Of a stretch of 64,000 nucleotides of DNA, positions 8,949-17,641 are shown one piece after another. The position numbers and the translations under genes are program-made. Origin of the DNA: Streptomyces anulatus (GTDB lineage Bacteria; Actinomycetota; Actinomycetes; Streptomycetales; Streptomycetaceae); the NCBI RefSeq assembly GCF_014650675.1, contig NZ_BMVK01000026.1, forward strand, positions 1 through 64,000, read 5' to 3'. The notes beneath the pieces were generated by a model, which was not told the DNA's origin, made no database searches, and saw only the letters and a program-made list of their open reading frames with translations. How positions within the stretch are numbered: the stretch's first letter is position 1; each line of letters opens with the position of its first letter.

Positions 8949-9812
8949 TCAGCTGCGGCGGTCTCCCGGCCGGGAGGCGTAGGAGGTGGCCTGGGAGCCG
9001 TCGACGGACACCTCAAGCCGTCCGATCCTCTCGATCTCCACGACGATGCGGTCCCCGTGGGCGAGCGGGCCGACCCCGGCCGGAGTACCCGTCGCGATCA
9101 CGTCGCCCGGGTACAGAGTCATCACCGAGGAGGCGTAGGCGATCAGTTCACGGACTCCGAATATGAGGTCGGCGGTGTTGGTGCGCTGCCGGGTCTCCCC
9201 CGCCACGTCGCAACGCAGATCGAGCCGGCCGGGATCGGGAATGCCGTCGGCGGTGACCACCCACGGTCCGATGGGGGTGAAGGTGTCGAAGGACTTGCGG
9301 GTGGACCGGTCCTCACCGGACCTGACGGTGATGTCGAGCAGGCAGGTGTAGCCGAAGACGTGGTCCAGCGCGTCCTCGGCGCTCACTCGCGACGCGGTGC
9401 GGCCGATGACGACGCCCAGCTCGCCTTCCTGGTCGGTGCGCTGGTCGGAGTAGGGCAAGACGATGGCCTGTCCGGGGCCGATCACCGATGAGTTGGCTTT
9501 CAGGAAGACACCCAGGTCGGCGATGGACGTGGGGTAGTCCATCTCGGCCTTGTGATCGAGGTAGTTGACCGGGGCACCGATGATCTTTCCGGGGCGGGGC
9601 AGTGGCGCTTCGAGCGTCACCTCCGACAGCGGCGCCCGGCGGCCACGTGACGGCACCAGTACCGGACCGGTTCCCTCGGCCAGCGTCTCGATGTAGTGGT
9701 GGAGTACACCGGCCGCGCCGGTGGAGGGAGAACCGACCTGGTCGGTCACGTCGATGATCGTGTCGCCGTCGACGACGCCGAGCCGTCCCTGGTTGAAAAG
9801 GGCCAGACGCAT
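8949..9812 (-). CDS. FAH-family hydrolase, probable fumarylpyruvate hydrolase-like
   Basis: 287 aa fumarylacetoacetate-hydrolase-family protein. The core motifs KIIGAPVNYLDHKAEM, EGELGVVIGR (metal-binding acid), GYTCLLDITVR and GDVIATGTPAGVG are present. It lies directly after gentisate dioxygenase and the 3-hydroxybenzoate hydroxylase-like gene. The likely role is therefore hydrolysis of fumarylpyruvate, the last step of the gentisate path, but FAH specificity cannot be read from sequence. Of two adjacent ATG codons the second (9812) has better spacing to AAGGAGG. Last gene of the 12-gene aromatic operon. Confidence 0.85.
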   Translation of the reverse strand: MRLALFNQGRLGVVDGDTIIDVTDQVGSPSTGAAGVLHHYIETLAEGTGPVLVPSRGRRAPLSEVTLEAPLPRPGKIIGAPVNYLDHKAEMDYPTSIADLGVFLKANSSVIGPGQAIVLPYSDQRTDQEGELGVVIGRTASRVSAEDALDHVFGYTCLLDITVRSGEDRSTRKSFDTFTPIGPWVVTADGIPDPGRLDLRCDVAGETRQRTNTADLIFGVRELIAYASSVMTLYPGDVIATGTPAGVGPLAHGDRIVVEIERIGRLEVSVDGSQATSYASRPGDRRS

Positions 9813-9848
9813 CATGGCCTCCTTGGGGGTGTCAGAGGGGTGGGGTGG

Positions 9849-10886
9849 TCAGGCGCCGGGGTCGGCGTTCTCGGTGCGGTAGAGGCCCAGGGAGCGCATG
9901 ACGGGCTCGTCGCTGTAGGAGAACAGGACCGCGTCGCTGGACGTGGAGGTGTTCAGGTGCCGGTAGGAGGCCCAGCCGGGTATGGCGAAAGTGTCGTTCT
10001 CGGTCCAGTCGAGGCGCTTGCCGTCGACGATGGTGGCGCCTTCGCCGCGGATGACATTGAAGATGGTCGATGCGGTCTGGCGGCGGCCGGCTCCGTCGAA
10101 ACCCGGGCGCAGCCTCTGGACACGGCAGCCGATGGTGGGCATGACGGGCCCGCCGGTCCAGGGGTTGGTGTACTCCAGGATGATGCCGTCGACGTCGCTG
10201 CCTTCGGCTGTGTCCGCAATGGCTTCCAGTGCCCGGTTGGTCTCCTGCCAGGTGTAGCGGGTGACAGGAGAGTTGGGTCCCTGCGGAGTGATCCACGCCG
10301 GGGTCAGGCGGCCGTGGAGGAACTGACGGGATCCGGCGTCGTCGGGCAGGGTCACGGGCTGGAGGCGTTGAGGATACTTCTCGTAGAACCCTGCCTCCAG
10401 GGCGTTGACGAGGGGGTAGTCCAGCGCGTCGAGCCAGATCATCGGCACGTCGCCCTCGTGTGTGTGGTCGTGCCAGTGCCATCCGGGGGTGAGCAGGAGG
10501 TCGCCGGGGGCCATGAAGACGCGTTCACCGTTGACGGTGGTCCAGGCGCCGTCGCCCTCCAGGATGAAGCGGAAGGCGTTGGAGGTGTGCCGGTGTGCTT
10601 GGGCCGTTTCACCGGGGAGGATGATCTGCAGCCCCGCGTAGAGGGTGTTGACGGTGGCCGGTGGATCGGTCAGGCCGGGATTGACGAGCATGAGGACCCG
10701 TCGTTCGGCCTCCTCCAGAGACAGCGTCTGGGAGAAGTGCAGCAGGTGGGGCCGCAACTCCTTCCAGCTCCACCGGTGGGGCACGGCCCGGCTTCGGGGC
10801 TGGGCGGGGAACAGGTTTCCGTAGAAGCGCCACAGCGGGGCGGCTCCGAGGCCGTCGAGGGCCTTGTAGGCGGGGTCGTCGGTCAT
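9849..10886 (-). CDS. Gentisate 1,2-dioxygenase (bicupin)
   Basis: 345 aa two-cupin iron enzyme that opens the ring of gentisate to maleylpyruvate. The N-terminal cupin has AHRHTSNAFRFILEGDGAWTT with the His pair and Glu expected for Fe(II) binding, then GDLLLTPGWHWHDHTHEG. The C-terminal cupin has the RQTASTIFNVIRGEG region and FAIPGWASYRHLN. Length and layout fit gentisate dioxygenases. AGGAG lies just upstream of the ATG at 10886. The adjacent upstream gene encodes the likely gentisate-forming hydroxylase. No maleylpyruvate isomerase was seen in the window. Confidence 0.9.
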   Translation of the reverse strand: MTDDPAYKALDGLGAAPLWRFYGNLFPAQPRSRAVPHRWSWKELRPHLLHFSQTLSLEEAERRVLMLVNPGLTDPPATVNTLYAGLQIILPGETAQAHRHTSNAFRFILEGDGAWTTVNGERVFMAPGDLLLTPGWHWHDHTHEGDVPMIWLDALDYPLVNALEAGFYEKYPQRLQPVTLPDDAGSRQFLHGRLTPAWITPQGPNSPVTRYTWQETNRALEAIADTAEGSDVDGIILEYTNPWTGGPVMPTIGCRVQRLRPGFDGAGRRQTASTIFNVIRGEGATIVDGKRLDWTENDTFAIPGWASYRHLNTSTSSDAVLFSYSDEPVMRSLGLYRTENADPGA

Positions 10887-10908
10887 TTCGTCTCCTCGCG
10901 GTGGTCGC

Positions 10909-12129
10909 TCACGGGGCGGTCGATGCCTCGGGTTCGGTGGTCGGGGTCCACACCCAGGCGATGTCGTCGAAGTCGTCGGGGGCGCGGGTGGCCAGGAGCT
11001 GATTGCGCATGAGGGCTCCCATGCCGTCCAGGTGGCAGATGTCACCGAACCGCCGGGCGTTGGTCTGGATGCCTGTGGCTCGTTCACTGCGCAGGCCGGC
11101 GTAGGAGGTGAAGGCATCTGCCGGGTCGGTGTGCTCGCGCAGAGACCTTCCCAAGGCCACCGCGTCTTCCAGGGCTTGGCAGGCGCCCTGAGCCAGGTAT
11201 TGCAGCATCGGGTGTGCGGCGTCGCCCAGCAGCACGATCCGTCCATGGACCCAGTCGGCGACCGGCAGCCGGTCGAACAGGGGCCAGCGTCGGTCCCGCG
11301 CGACCAGAGGCAGGGCGTCGCGCACCGTACTGCACGCTCCGGCGAACCGCTCCTCCAGCTCCGCCTCGGTGCCCCAGTCGTCGGAGGCCGGGGTGTAGTG
11401 GTCGCTCTCGAAGACCGCGACCTGGTTGTAGAGCTCGCCGCGCCGTACGGGGTACTGCACCAGATGCATCCGCGGACCGGCCCACACGATCACCGATTCC
11501 GACGACGCGTGCTGGGACATGGATCCGCTCATGCTGCTGACCGGCAGGGCTCCTCGGTAGGCCACGTAGCGGGAGCAGACGGGGTCGCCGTCGCCCACGA
11601 GGAGCTGTCGCAGACGCGAGTGGAGGCCGTCCGCCGCCACCACCGCGTCCGCCGTCAGCCGCTCGGGCGTCTCGGCGAAGTCCAGGCGCACCTCGTGCGG
11701 TGTCTGTTCCGCGCCGGTGACGGTGTGTCCGGTGCGCAGACTGATCGAGGGGTGCTCCTGGCAGGCTGCCAGGAGTGCCTGGTGCAGGTCGGTGCGGTGG
11801 GTGACAAGGTAGGGATGCTTGAAGCGGCTGCGGTAGGCGTTGCTTCGCAGGTCGAGGGCGGCTATCTGCTCGCCGCTGAGTGCGTCCATCATGACGAGTT
11901 GCGGCGGCGCGACGGCTGAACGTTGCACGGCGTCGAGAACGCCGAGTTCCTCAAGAGCGAGCGAGGCGTTCGGGGCCAGCTGGAGGCCGGCTCCGATCTC
12001 TCCGAAGCGGGCGGCTCGCTCCACCAGTGTCACGCGGTGGCCGGTCCGGGCGACCGCGAGGGCCGCGGCCAGCCCACCGATGCCGCCTCCGACGACGGCG
12101 ATGTGCAGGGGCGGAGAAGTCATAGGCAC
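10909..12129 (-). CDS. FAD monooxygenase, probable 3-hydroxybenzoate 6-hydroxylase
   Basis: 406 aa flavoprotein hydroxylase. It has the FAD dinucleotide motif VVGGGIGGLAAALAVAR, the DG motif VVAADGLHSRLR and the GD motif RIVLLGDAAHPMLQYLAQGA. Segments such as VTHRTDLH, the Gln-Tyr-Pro tract followed by LYNQVAVFES, and a C-terminal GDICHLDGMGALMRN resemble, from memory, the Rhodococcus jostii 3-hydroxybenzoate 6-hydroxylase. The product of that enzyme is gentisate, the substrate of the next gene. GTG at 12129 is favoured because AGGAGG lies 5 nt upstream; ATG at 12123 is the alternative. Salicylate-type hydroxylation is a less likely reading. Confidence 0.83.
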   Translation of the reverse strand: MPMTSPPLHIAVVGGGIGGLAAALAVARTGHRVTLVERAARFGEIGAGLQLAPNASLALEELGVLDAVQRSAVAPPQLVMMDALSGEQIAALDLRSNAYRSRFKHPYLVTHRTDLHQALLAACQEHPSISLRTGHTVTGAEQTPHEVRLDFAETPERLTADAVVAADGLHSRLRQLLVGDGDPVCSRYVAYRGALPVSSMSGSMSQHASSESVIVWAGPRMHLVQYPVRRGELYNQVAVFESDHYTPASDDWGTEAELEERFAGACSTVRDALPLVARDRRWPLFDRLPVADWVHGRIVLLGDAAHPMLQYLAQGACQALEDAVALGRSLREHTDPADAFTSYAGLRSERATGIQTNARRFGDICHLDGMGALMRNQLLATRAPDDFDDIAWVWTPTTEPEASTAP

Positions 12130-12256
12130 CAGGGCCTCCTTGGAGGGGATCGGTCCGCGTCCATTGCGGTCGCTGTGTGGGGATCGCTGTCATGCGGACC
12201 ATCAGGGTGGAAAGGGCGGCAGGTTGCTGCGGGTCCTCGGGGTGACCCGCGGAGGC

Positions 12257-12907
12257 TCAGCAGGCGGCAGTCGCGCTGTCGACGTGCACGGGTGCACCGG
12301 TGTGGGCGCGGATGTCTTCGACGGTGACTCCGGGCGCGGTCTCCACCAGGGCCAGACCGCGGTCGGTGACGTCCAGGACGCCGAGATCGGTGATGATCCG
12401 GCCGACGCAGAGGCGGCCGGTCAGCGGCAGGGTGCAGTCCTGGACGATCTTCGGAGAGCCGTCCTTGGCGGTGTGCTCCATCAGCGCGATGACTCGGCGT
12501 GCGCCGTGGACGAGGTCCATGGCGCCACCCATGCCCTTGACCATCTTGCCGGGGACCATCCAGTTCGCCAGGTCGCCTCGGTGCGAGACCTGCATGGCTC
12601 CCAGTACGGCGGTGTCGATGTGACCGCCGCGGATCATCCCGAACGACAGGGCCGAGTCGAAGAAGGACGCGCCCGGAAGGACGGTGACGGTCTCCTTGCC
12701 CGCGTTGATCAGATCGGAGTCGACCTCGTCCTCGGTGGGGTAGGGGCCTGTGCCCAGGATGCCGTTCTCCGAGTGCAGCACGACGTGCACACCGGTGGGT
12801 ACGAATGCCGGGATGAGGGTGGGCAGGCCGATGCCGAGATTGACGTACGAACCGTCGGTCAGCTCGGTGGCGGCCCGCGCGGCCATCTGGTTGCGGTTCC
12901 AGGCCAT
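12257..12907 (-). CDS. 3-oxoacid CoA-transferase, beta subunit
   Basis: 216 aa class I CoA-transferase B subunit. It has the GSYVNLGIGLPTL start and the catalytic Glu in SENGILGTGPYP. It pairs with the A subunit just upstream, overlapping by one base (TGATG). The two subunits move CoA from succinyl-CoA to a 3-oxoacid. In an aromatic operon the acid could be 3-oxoadipate (PcaIJ-like) or acetoacetate (ScoAB-like); the sequence does not decide. Confidence 0.9.
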   Translation of the reverse strand: MAWNRNQMAARAATELTDGSYVNLGIGLPTLIPAFVPTGVHVVLHSENGILGTGPYPTEDEVDSDLINAGKETVTVLPGASFFDSALSFGMIRGGHIDTAVLGAMQVSHRGDLANWMVPGKMVKGMGGAMDLVHGARRVIALMEHTAKDGSPKIVQDCTLPLTGRLCVGRIITDLGVLDVTDRGLALVETAPGVTVEDIRAHTGAPVHVDSATAAC

Positions 12908-13662
12908 CAGCTGCGCACCGTCCTCTTCTCGATCTGTTTGTCGGCCGCCTGGGCGGGGGTGAGGGGCACGACGCGCTGGACGAAGACGCCCGGCAGATGC
13001 ACGTGGTCCGGGTCGAGGTCGCCCGGCTCGACGAGCTCCTCGACTTCGGCGATCGTGATGCGGCCGGCCATGGCGGCCAGTGGATTGAAGTTGGCTGCGG
13101 CGTGGCGGAAGACGAGGTTGCCGTGCCGGTCGCCCCGCCGGGCGCGCACGAGAGCGAAGTCAGCGGTGATACCGCGTTCGAGGACGTGGGTCCGGCCGTC
13201 GTACTCCCGGGTCTCCTTGGGCGGGGAGGCGAGGGCCACAGCGCCGTCGGGCGCGTACCGCCAGGGCAGTCCGCCGTCGGCGATCTGGGTGCCGACGCCG
13301 GCGGGTGTGTAGAAGGCGGGGATGCCGCAGCCTCCGGCACGCAGCCGTTCTGCGAGGGTTCCCTGGGGTACGAGCTCGACTTCGAGTTCGCCGCCGAGGT
13401 ACTGGCGGGCGAACTCCTTGTTCTCGCCGACGTAGGAGCCGGTGACCCGGGAGATGCGTCCGGCCGACAGCAGGATCCCGAGCCCTCGGCCGTCAGTGCC
13501 GCAGTTGTTGGACACGACCTTGAGGTCGGTGGTGTTCTGGCTGTGCAGGGCTCGTATCAGGGTCTCGGGTATGCCACTGAGGCCGAACCCGCCGACCGCG
13601 ATCGATGCGCCGTGAGGGATGTCGGCGACGGCATCGTTGGCTTCATGGATGACCTTGTCCAC
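12907..13662 (-). CDS. 3-oxoacid CoA-transferase, alpha subunit
   Basis: 251 aa class I CoA-transferase A subunit. It contains the CoA-binding glycine-rich motif GASIAVGGFGLSGIPETLI and SNNCGTDGRGLG, then GTLAERLRAGGCGIPAFYTPAGVGT. It starts MDKVIHEANDAV with no in-frame extension needed. Together with the downstream beta subunit it should activate a ring-cleavage 3-oxoacid with CoA for thiolytic breakdown. The thiolase itself is not in the window. Confidence 0.9.
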   Translation of the reverse strand: MDKVIHEANDAVADIPHGASIAVGGFGLSGIPETLIRALHSQNTTDLKVVSNNCGTDGRGLGILLSAGRISRVTGSYVGENKEFARQYLGGELEVELVPQGTLAERLRAGGCGIPAFYTPAGVGTQIADGGLPWRYAPDGAVALASPPKETREYDGRTHVLERGITADFALVRARRGDRHGNLVFRHAAANFNPLAAMAGRITIAEVEELVEPGDLDPDHVHLPGVFVQRVVPLTPAQAADKQIEKRTVRS

Positions 13663-13787
13663 GGTTCCAGGTTCCTTTCAGGTCAGTGGGCTGGGCAGCA
13701 CGGCCGACCACCAGCCACAGGCGACGGCCCGACCGGTGCCACGGGCCGTGCCGGAGATCAGGTCGGCTTTCCCTTCGTGCGCTCCCA

Positions 13788-14531
13788 TCAGCCGGCCTCG
13801 GTGCGCAGTGCGTCGGACACCGACTTCACACCGCCGTGCGAGATGAGGCCCCCGTCCACCGGTATGTCGGCGCCGGTGATGAAGGACGACTCTTCCGAGA
13901 GGAGGAACACCACCAGCGGGGTGACCTCCTCGACTCGTCCGACGCGGCCCAGCGGTGTTTCCGCGATGTTCGCTTTACGGAATGCCGGTGCCGCTGAAGC
14001 CGTCATCTCTGTTTCGATGAAACCGGGGTGGATCGTGTTCACACGGATTCCGCGCGGTCCGAGCTCAAGTGCAGCGGTCTTCGACAGGCCCCGCAGCGCC
14101 CACTTGCTCGTGGTGTAGGCAACGGGGTAGTGCGCTGTGGTCGCGGCCGAGGAGCCGACGTTCACAACCGACGCCCCAGGGGGCATCAGCGGAGCAAGGT
14201 GCTGCATACCCAGCAGTGGTCCGTGGACGTTGACGGCGTGGACGCGGCTCATGTCCTCGGTGGTGACCTCGTCCAGCCGGGCACGCCAGGTGATGCCGGC
14301 GTTGTTGACCAGGCCGTTGACCGTCCCGTAGGTCTCGCGCAGGTAGCTGGCGAGGTCGGCCCAGTCCTCGGCCCGGGTGACATCGAGCCGACGTACGTTC
14401 TCGCCGCCACGCACATCGGTGGCGACGACCTTGGCGCCCTCGCGCGCCAAGGCCGCAGCCTCGGCAGCTCCCTGCCCCCGTGCCGCTCCGGTGACGACGA
14501 TGACCTTTCCTGCAAGCCTTCCGCTGCTCAC
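13788..14531 (-). CDS. Short-chain dehydrogenase/reductase
   Basis: 247 aa classical SDR. The cofactor loop is VVTGAARGQGAAEAAALA, followed by NNAGITW, the catalytic Ser in NVGSSAATT and the Tyr/Lys pair in YTTSKWALRG; the C-terminus has IPVDGGL. The substrate is unknown. The GTG start at 14531 overlaps the stop of the upstream FAH gene (GTGA), so it is translationally coupled to a ring-cleavage hydrolase. A dehydrogenase for an aromatic or alicyclic intermediate is a reasonable guess. Confidence 0.86.
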   Translation of the reverse strand: MSSGRLAGKVIVVTGAARGQGAAEAAALAREGAKVVATDVRGGENVRRLDVTRAEDWADLASYLRETYGTVNGLVNNAGITWRARLDEVTTEDMSRVHAVNVHGPLLGMQHLAPLMPPGASVVNVGSSAATTAHYPVAYTTSKWALRGLSKTAALELGPRGIRVNTIHPGFIETEMTASAAPAFRKANIAETPLGRVGRVEEVTPLVVFLLSEESSFITGADIPVDGGLISHGGVKSVSDALRTEAG

Positions 14532-15499
14532 GGCCGCTCCCGGTTGCGGCGCCGCGCGCGGGGCAGCTGGACCGGAGCCACGCCGGGCGTGATGCGAGTG
14601 GTGAGCGACCCGAGACCTTCCACGGTCAGGGTCACCGTGTCGCCAGGCCTCAGTGGTGACGGGCTCTGTTCGCCGGAACGGCCCCATAGTTCGGCCAGAC
14701 AGCCGCCGTTGCCGCAGGTGCCCGACCCCAGGACGTCGCCGGCGAAGATACGGGTGCCGCGCGAGGCGTAGGCGGCCATCTCCTCGAAAGTCCAGCTCAT
14801 GTTGGACAGGAGGTCGTTGCCGACCTTTGCACCGTTGATCTCGGCGGTCAGCGCGAGGCGCAGAAAGCCTTCGCTGTCCCGGTGGGGCTCCAGCTCGTCG
14901 GCGGTCACCAGGTAGGGGCCGAGAGTGGAGGCGGTGTCCTTTCCCTTGCACGGTCCGAGACCCACCTGCATCTCTGCCGACTGCAGGTCCCGCGCGGACC
15001 AGTCGTTGAAGATCGTGTAGCCGACGATGTGGTCCTGCGCCTGTGCCGGGGTCAGGTCACGACCGTCCCGTCCGATGACGGCTGCCACCTCCAGTTCGAA
15101 GTCGAGTACGGAGGATCCGGGAGGCATGGGAACGTCGTCGTGGGGGCCGAACACCGCGTGCGGGTTGGTGAAATAGAAGGTGGGTGCCTCGTACCACTGC
15201 TCGGGGACGCCTGCTTCGCCGCTCACGGACCGGCGTACGCCTTCCACATGTTCTTCGAAGGTGACGAAGTCCCTCACGGACGACGGCTGCAGGGGTGCCA
15301 GGAGCCGCACCTGGGAGACGTGCGGGCCGGGCGGCACGTCCTGGGCCACCGCCGCGGCGGCGAGCAGGCCGGCCAAGCCACCGGTTTCACGAATCAGGTC
15401 GGTCAGCGAGGTGACGCCCGGCAGGGGGAAGAGTGTGCCGTCGTCTTCCACTACGGCGACACGCGGGCGGTGGCGGTACTCGAAAGCGGCGAAGCGCAT
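14528..15499 (-). CDS. FAH-family hydrolase (second copy)
   Basis: 323 aa. Full-length fumarylacetoacetate-hydrolase-family enzyme: VRDFVTFEEHVEGV, FYFTNPHAVFGP, LDFELEVAAVIGRDG (metal ligands), GYTIFNDWSARDLQ and GDVLGSGTCGNGG. The FNDWSARD motif is typical of fumarylacetoacetase-like and 2-keto-4-pentenoate-hydrolysing members. The ATG at 15499 has TTGGAG upstream. It is one of three divergent FAH paralogues in this operon, so each probably handles a different ring-cleavage product. Confidence 0.86.
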   Translation of the reverse strand: MRFAAFEYRHRPRVAVVEDDGTLFPLPGVTSLTDLIRETGGLAGLLAAAAVAQDVPPGPHVSQVRLLAPLQPSSVRDFVTFEEHVEGVRRSVSGEAGVPEQWYEAPTFYFTNPHAVFGPHDDVPMPPGSSVLDFELEVAAVIGRDGRDLTPAQAQDHIVGYTIFNDWSARDLQSAEMQVGLGPCKGKDTASTLGPYLVTADELEPHRDSEGFLRLALTAEINGAKVGNDLLSNMSWTFEEMAAYASRGTRIFAGDVLGSGTCGNGGCLAELWGRSGEQSPSPLRPGDTVTLTVEGLGSLTTRITPGVAPVQLPRARRRNRERP

Positions 15500-15681
15500 G
15501 ATGCGGCTCCAAGAGGGAGGGGAAACGAGGTCGAATACACGACGCGCCGTCCTGGACACGCCAGGCGAGTGGCGGGCCTACGGGGCGGGCTCAGGGCCGG
15601 ACGCCCTCGGCCGGGAACGCGGAGGCAGGAGTCGGAGCGGGGCACCGCCCCCGCGTTCCCGGAGACAACACAGGCCGGAGG

Positions 15682-16623
15682 CTAGACCGGTGGGGCGACG
15701 AAGCTGCCGCGGTCGGGGTCGTTGAAGGACTCCTTGGCGACGAGCTCGTTCATCGGGTTCGCCGTGCCCCACTGGTCGGCGACCTCGGGCTGGGAGAAGT
15801 CGTAGACGTGGGGGTGCCAGGTGTCCTCGTCGAGTTCCTCCAGTTCGGTGGTGTACTCGACGGTGTTGCCGTGGGGGTCGAGGAAGTAGGTGAACGTGTT
15901 GTCACCGGCCGTGTGCCGGCCCGGGCCCCAGATCTTGGTGAATCCGGCCCGGGTCACTCGCCCTGAGCCGCGCATGTACTCGTCGATGCCACGCATCTCG
16001 AAGGAGATGTGGTGGAGCGATGTGTGCGGCCCCTTGGCCAGTGCCATGGAGTGGTGCTGGCTGCTGATGCGCATGAAGTGCATGACGTCGCCCATGTGGG
16101 GTGAACTGAGCGTGTCGGAGAGCCGGAAGCCGAGGTGCTGCTCGTACCAGGTCCGGGTGCGCTCCAGGTCGGGCGAGTTGAGCACGACGTGCGACAGCTT
16201 GACCGGGATCGCCTCCTTCTCCTCGATCTTGCGGTGCCGCCGGACCTCGACCTCCGCGGAGACCTCGATGGTCCGTCCGTCGACGTCGAAGAAGCGGAAG
16301 CCGTAGCCCCCTCCAGGGGTGCTGACGGTGCCCGGCTGCGAGATCAGTTTCACGCCCGTGGACAGGAGCTGTTCGGCGAGCGTGTCGACGTCCGCCGGAG
16401 TGGCGGCGCCGTAGGAGACGAGGTCCAGGCGCTTCTCGTCCGCCTTGCGCAGCCGGACCACGTACTGCTCCGGGCTGCCCTCGGCGGCGAGGAAGGAGAT
16501 GCCGGAATCCTCGGCGACCTTGGTGAGTCCCCAGACACCGGCGTAGAAGTCGAGCTGTTTGTCGTAGTCGGGCACGGCGAGGTCCACGTGCCGAAGGTGG
16601 GTCAACAGGCGGCTTGTGCTCAT
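15682..16623 (-). CDS. VOC-family extradiol ring-cleavage dioxygenase
   Basis: 313 aa with two vicinal-oxygen-chelate modules. The first (about 8-130) begins LRHVDLAVPDYDKQLDFYAG; the second (about 142-275) holds the likely Fe(II) triad: His in KLSHVVLNSPD, His in TSLHHISFEM and Glu in GNTVEYTTE. This is the catechol 2,3-dioxygenase fold, cutting an aromatic diol next to its hydroxyls. The substrate is unknown. The two FAH enzymes and the amidohydrolase beside it are suited to processing a meta-cleavage product. Confidence 0.86.
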   Translation of the reverse strand: MSTSRLLTHLRHVDLAVPDYDKQLDFYAGVWGLTKVAEDSGISFLAAEGSPEQYVVRLRKADEKRLDLVSYGAATPADVDTLAEQLLSTGVKLISQPGTVSTPGGGYGFRFFDVDGRTIEVSAEVEVRRHRKIEEKEAIPVKLSHVVLNSPDLERTRTWYEQHLGFRLSDTLSSPHMGDVMHFMRISSQHHSMALAKGPHTSLHHISFEMRGIDEYMRGSGRVTRAGFTKIWGPGRHTAGDNTFTYFLDPHGNTVEYTTELEELDEDTWHPHVYDFSQPEVADQWGTANPMNELVAKESFNDPDRGSFVAPPV

Positions 16624-16636
16624 GCGGGTTGCCTCC

Positions 16637-17641
16637 TCAGGCGGGAGAGATGTTGAGCAGTGCGGCGGCGTTGCGGCCGCGGATGGCGTCGAGATCGGCT
16701 TCGTCCAGTCCGGCGGACCGCAGGGCGGCGACGGGGTCGGCCGCCCCCATGTCGAAGGGGAAGTCGGAACCGAGCAGCACCCGGTCGGCTCCTGCGGCTC
16801 GCACCAGTGCCCGGAGCACCTGCGGGTCGTGCACCAGGGAGTCGAAGTACAGCCGCCGCAGATAGCTGCTCGGGAGGTGGGCGCAGTCGGCGGACGCGTC
16901 GGTCCGGGCGCGCCAGGCGTGGTCGCTGCGCCCGATATGGGTCGGCAGGTAGCCTCCGCCGTGCGCCGCGATGATCTTCAGTCCGGGATGCCGGTCCAGG
17001 ACCCCGGAGAAGATCAGGTGGGACAGGGCGACGGCGTTCTCGGTGGGCTGGCCCACGGTGTTGGACAGGTACCACTGGTCAAGACGCTCGTCGAGCGTGC
17101 AGCCGAAGGGGTGCAGGAAGATGACGGCGCCCGTCTCCTCGGCACGCGTCCACAAGGAGTTGTAGGCGGGATCGGACAGTTCCCGACCGGGGGCGTGGCT
17201 GGAGATCTCCACCCCGGCCAGGCCCTGTTCGAGGGCGTGATCCAGTGCTGCGACGGTCTGCTCGGGGTGCTGGAGGGGTACCAGGCCGAGGCCGCGGAGC
17301 CGGTCCGGTGCCTGGGCGCAGTGGGCTGCTGTGGCCTCATTGGCGAGTCGGTAGACCTTCTCGGCCGTCGGGGCGTCGGTCCAGTAGTGGTAGTGCGAGG
17401 GTGAGGGGCTGACCAGCTGGACGTCGACGCCCTGCGCGTCCATGGCGGCCAGGCGTTCCGTCACCTCGGTCAGACGGGGCAGGCGGTCGCGGACCATCGG
17501 ACCGCTGACCGCGAGAGCGGCGGGACCGTTGCGCCGGGCGTCGAGCTCCTTGGACAGCGCGTACCCGGGCTGATCGGCCAGGAGAGCCTCGACCTGGGGA
17601 AGCAGGACGTGGGCGTGCACGTCCACGGTGGGGGCGGTCAC
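16637..17641 (-). CDS. ACMSD-like amidohydrolase/decarboxylase
   Basis: 334 aa amidohydrolase-2 family TIM barrel. Metal-binding candidates are the DVHAHV motif at the N-terminus, a central His in IIAAHGGGYLP and Asp in LLGSDFPFDMG. The family includes 2-amino-3-carboxymuconate-6-semialdehyde decarboxylase, resorcylate decarboxylases and hydrolases. Here it may decarboxylate or hydrolyse a ring-cleavage product. The GTG start at 17641 overlaps the stop of the upstream monooxygenase gene (GTGA). Confidence 0.84.
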   Translation of the reverse strand: MTAPTVDVHAHVLLPQVEALLADQPGYALSKELDARRNGPAALAVSGPMVRDRLPRLTEVTERLAAMDAQGVDVQLVSPSPSHYHYWTDAPTAEKVYRLANEATAAHCAQAPDRLRGLGLVPLQHPEQTVAALDHALEQGLAGVEISSHAPGRELSDPAYNSLWTRAEETGAVIFLHPFGCTLDERLDQWYLSNTVGQPTENAVALSHLIFSGVLDRHPGLKIIAAHGGGYLPTHIGRSDHAWRARTDASADCAHLPSSYLRRLYFDSLVHDPQVLRALVRAAGADRVLLGSDFPFDMGAADPVAALRSAGLDEADLDAIRGRNAAALLNISPA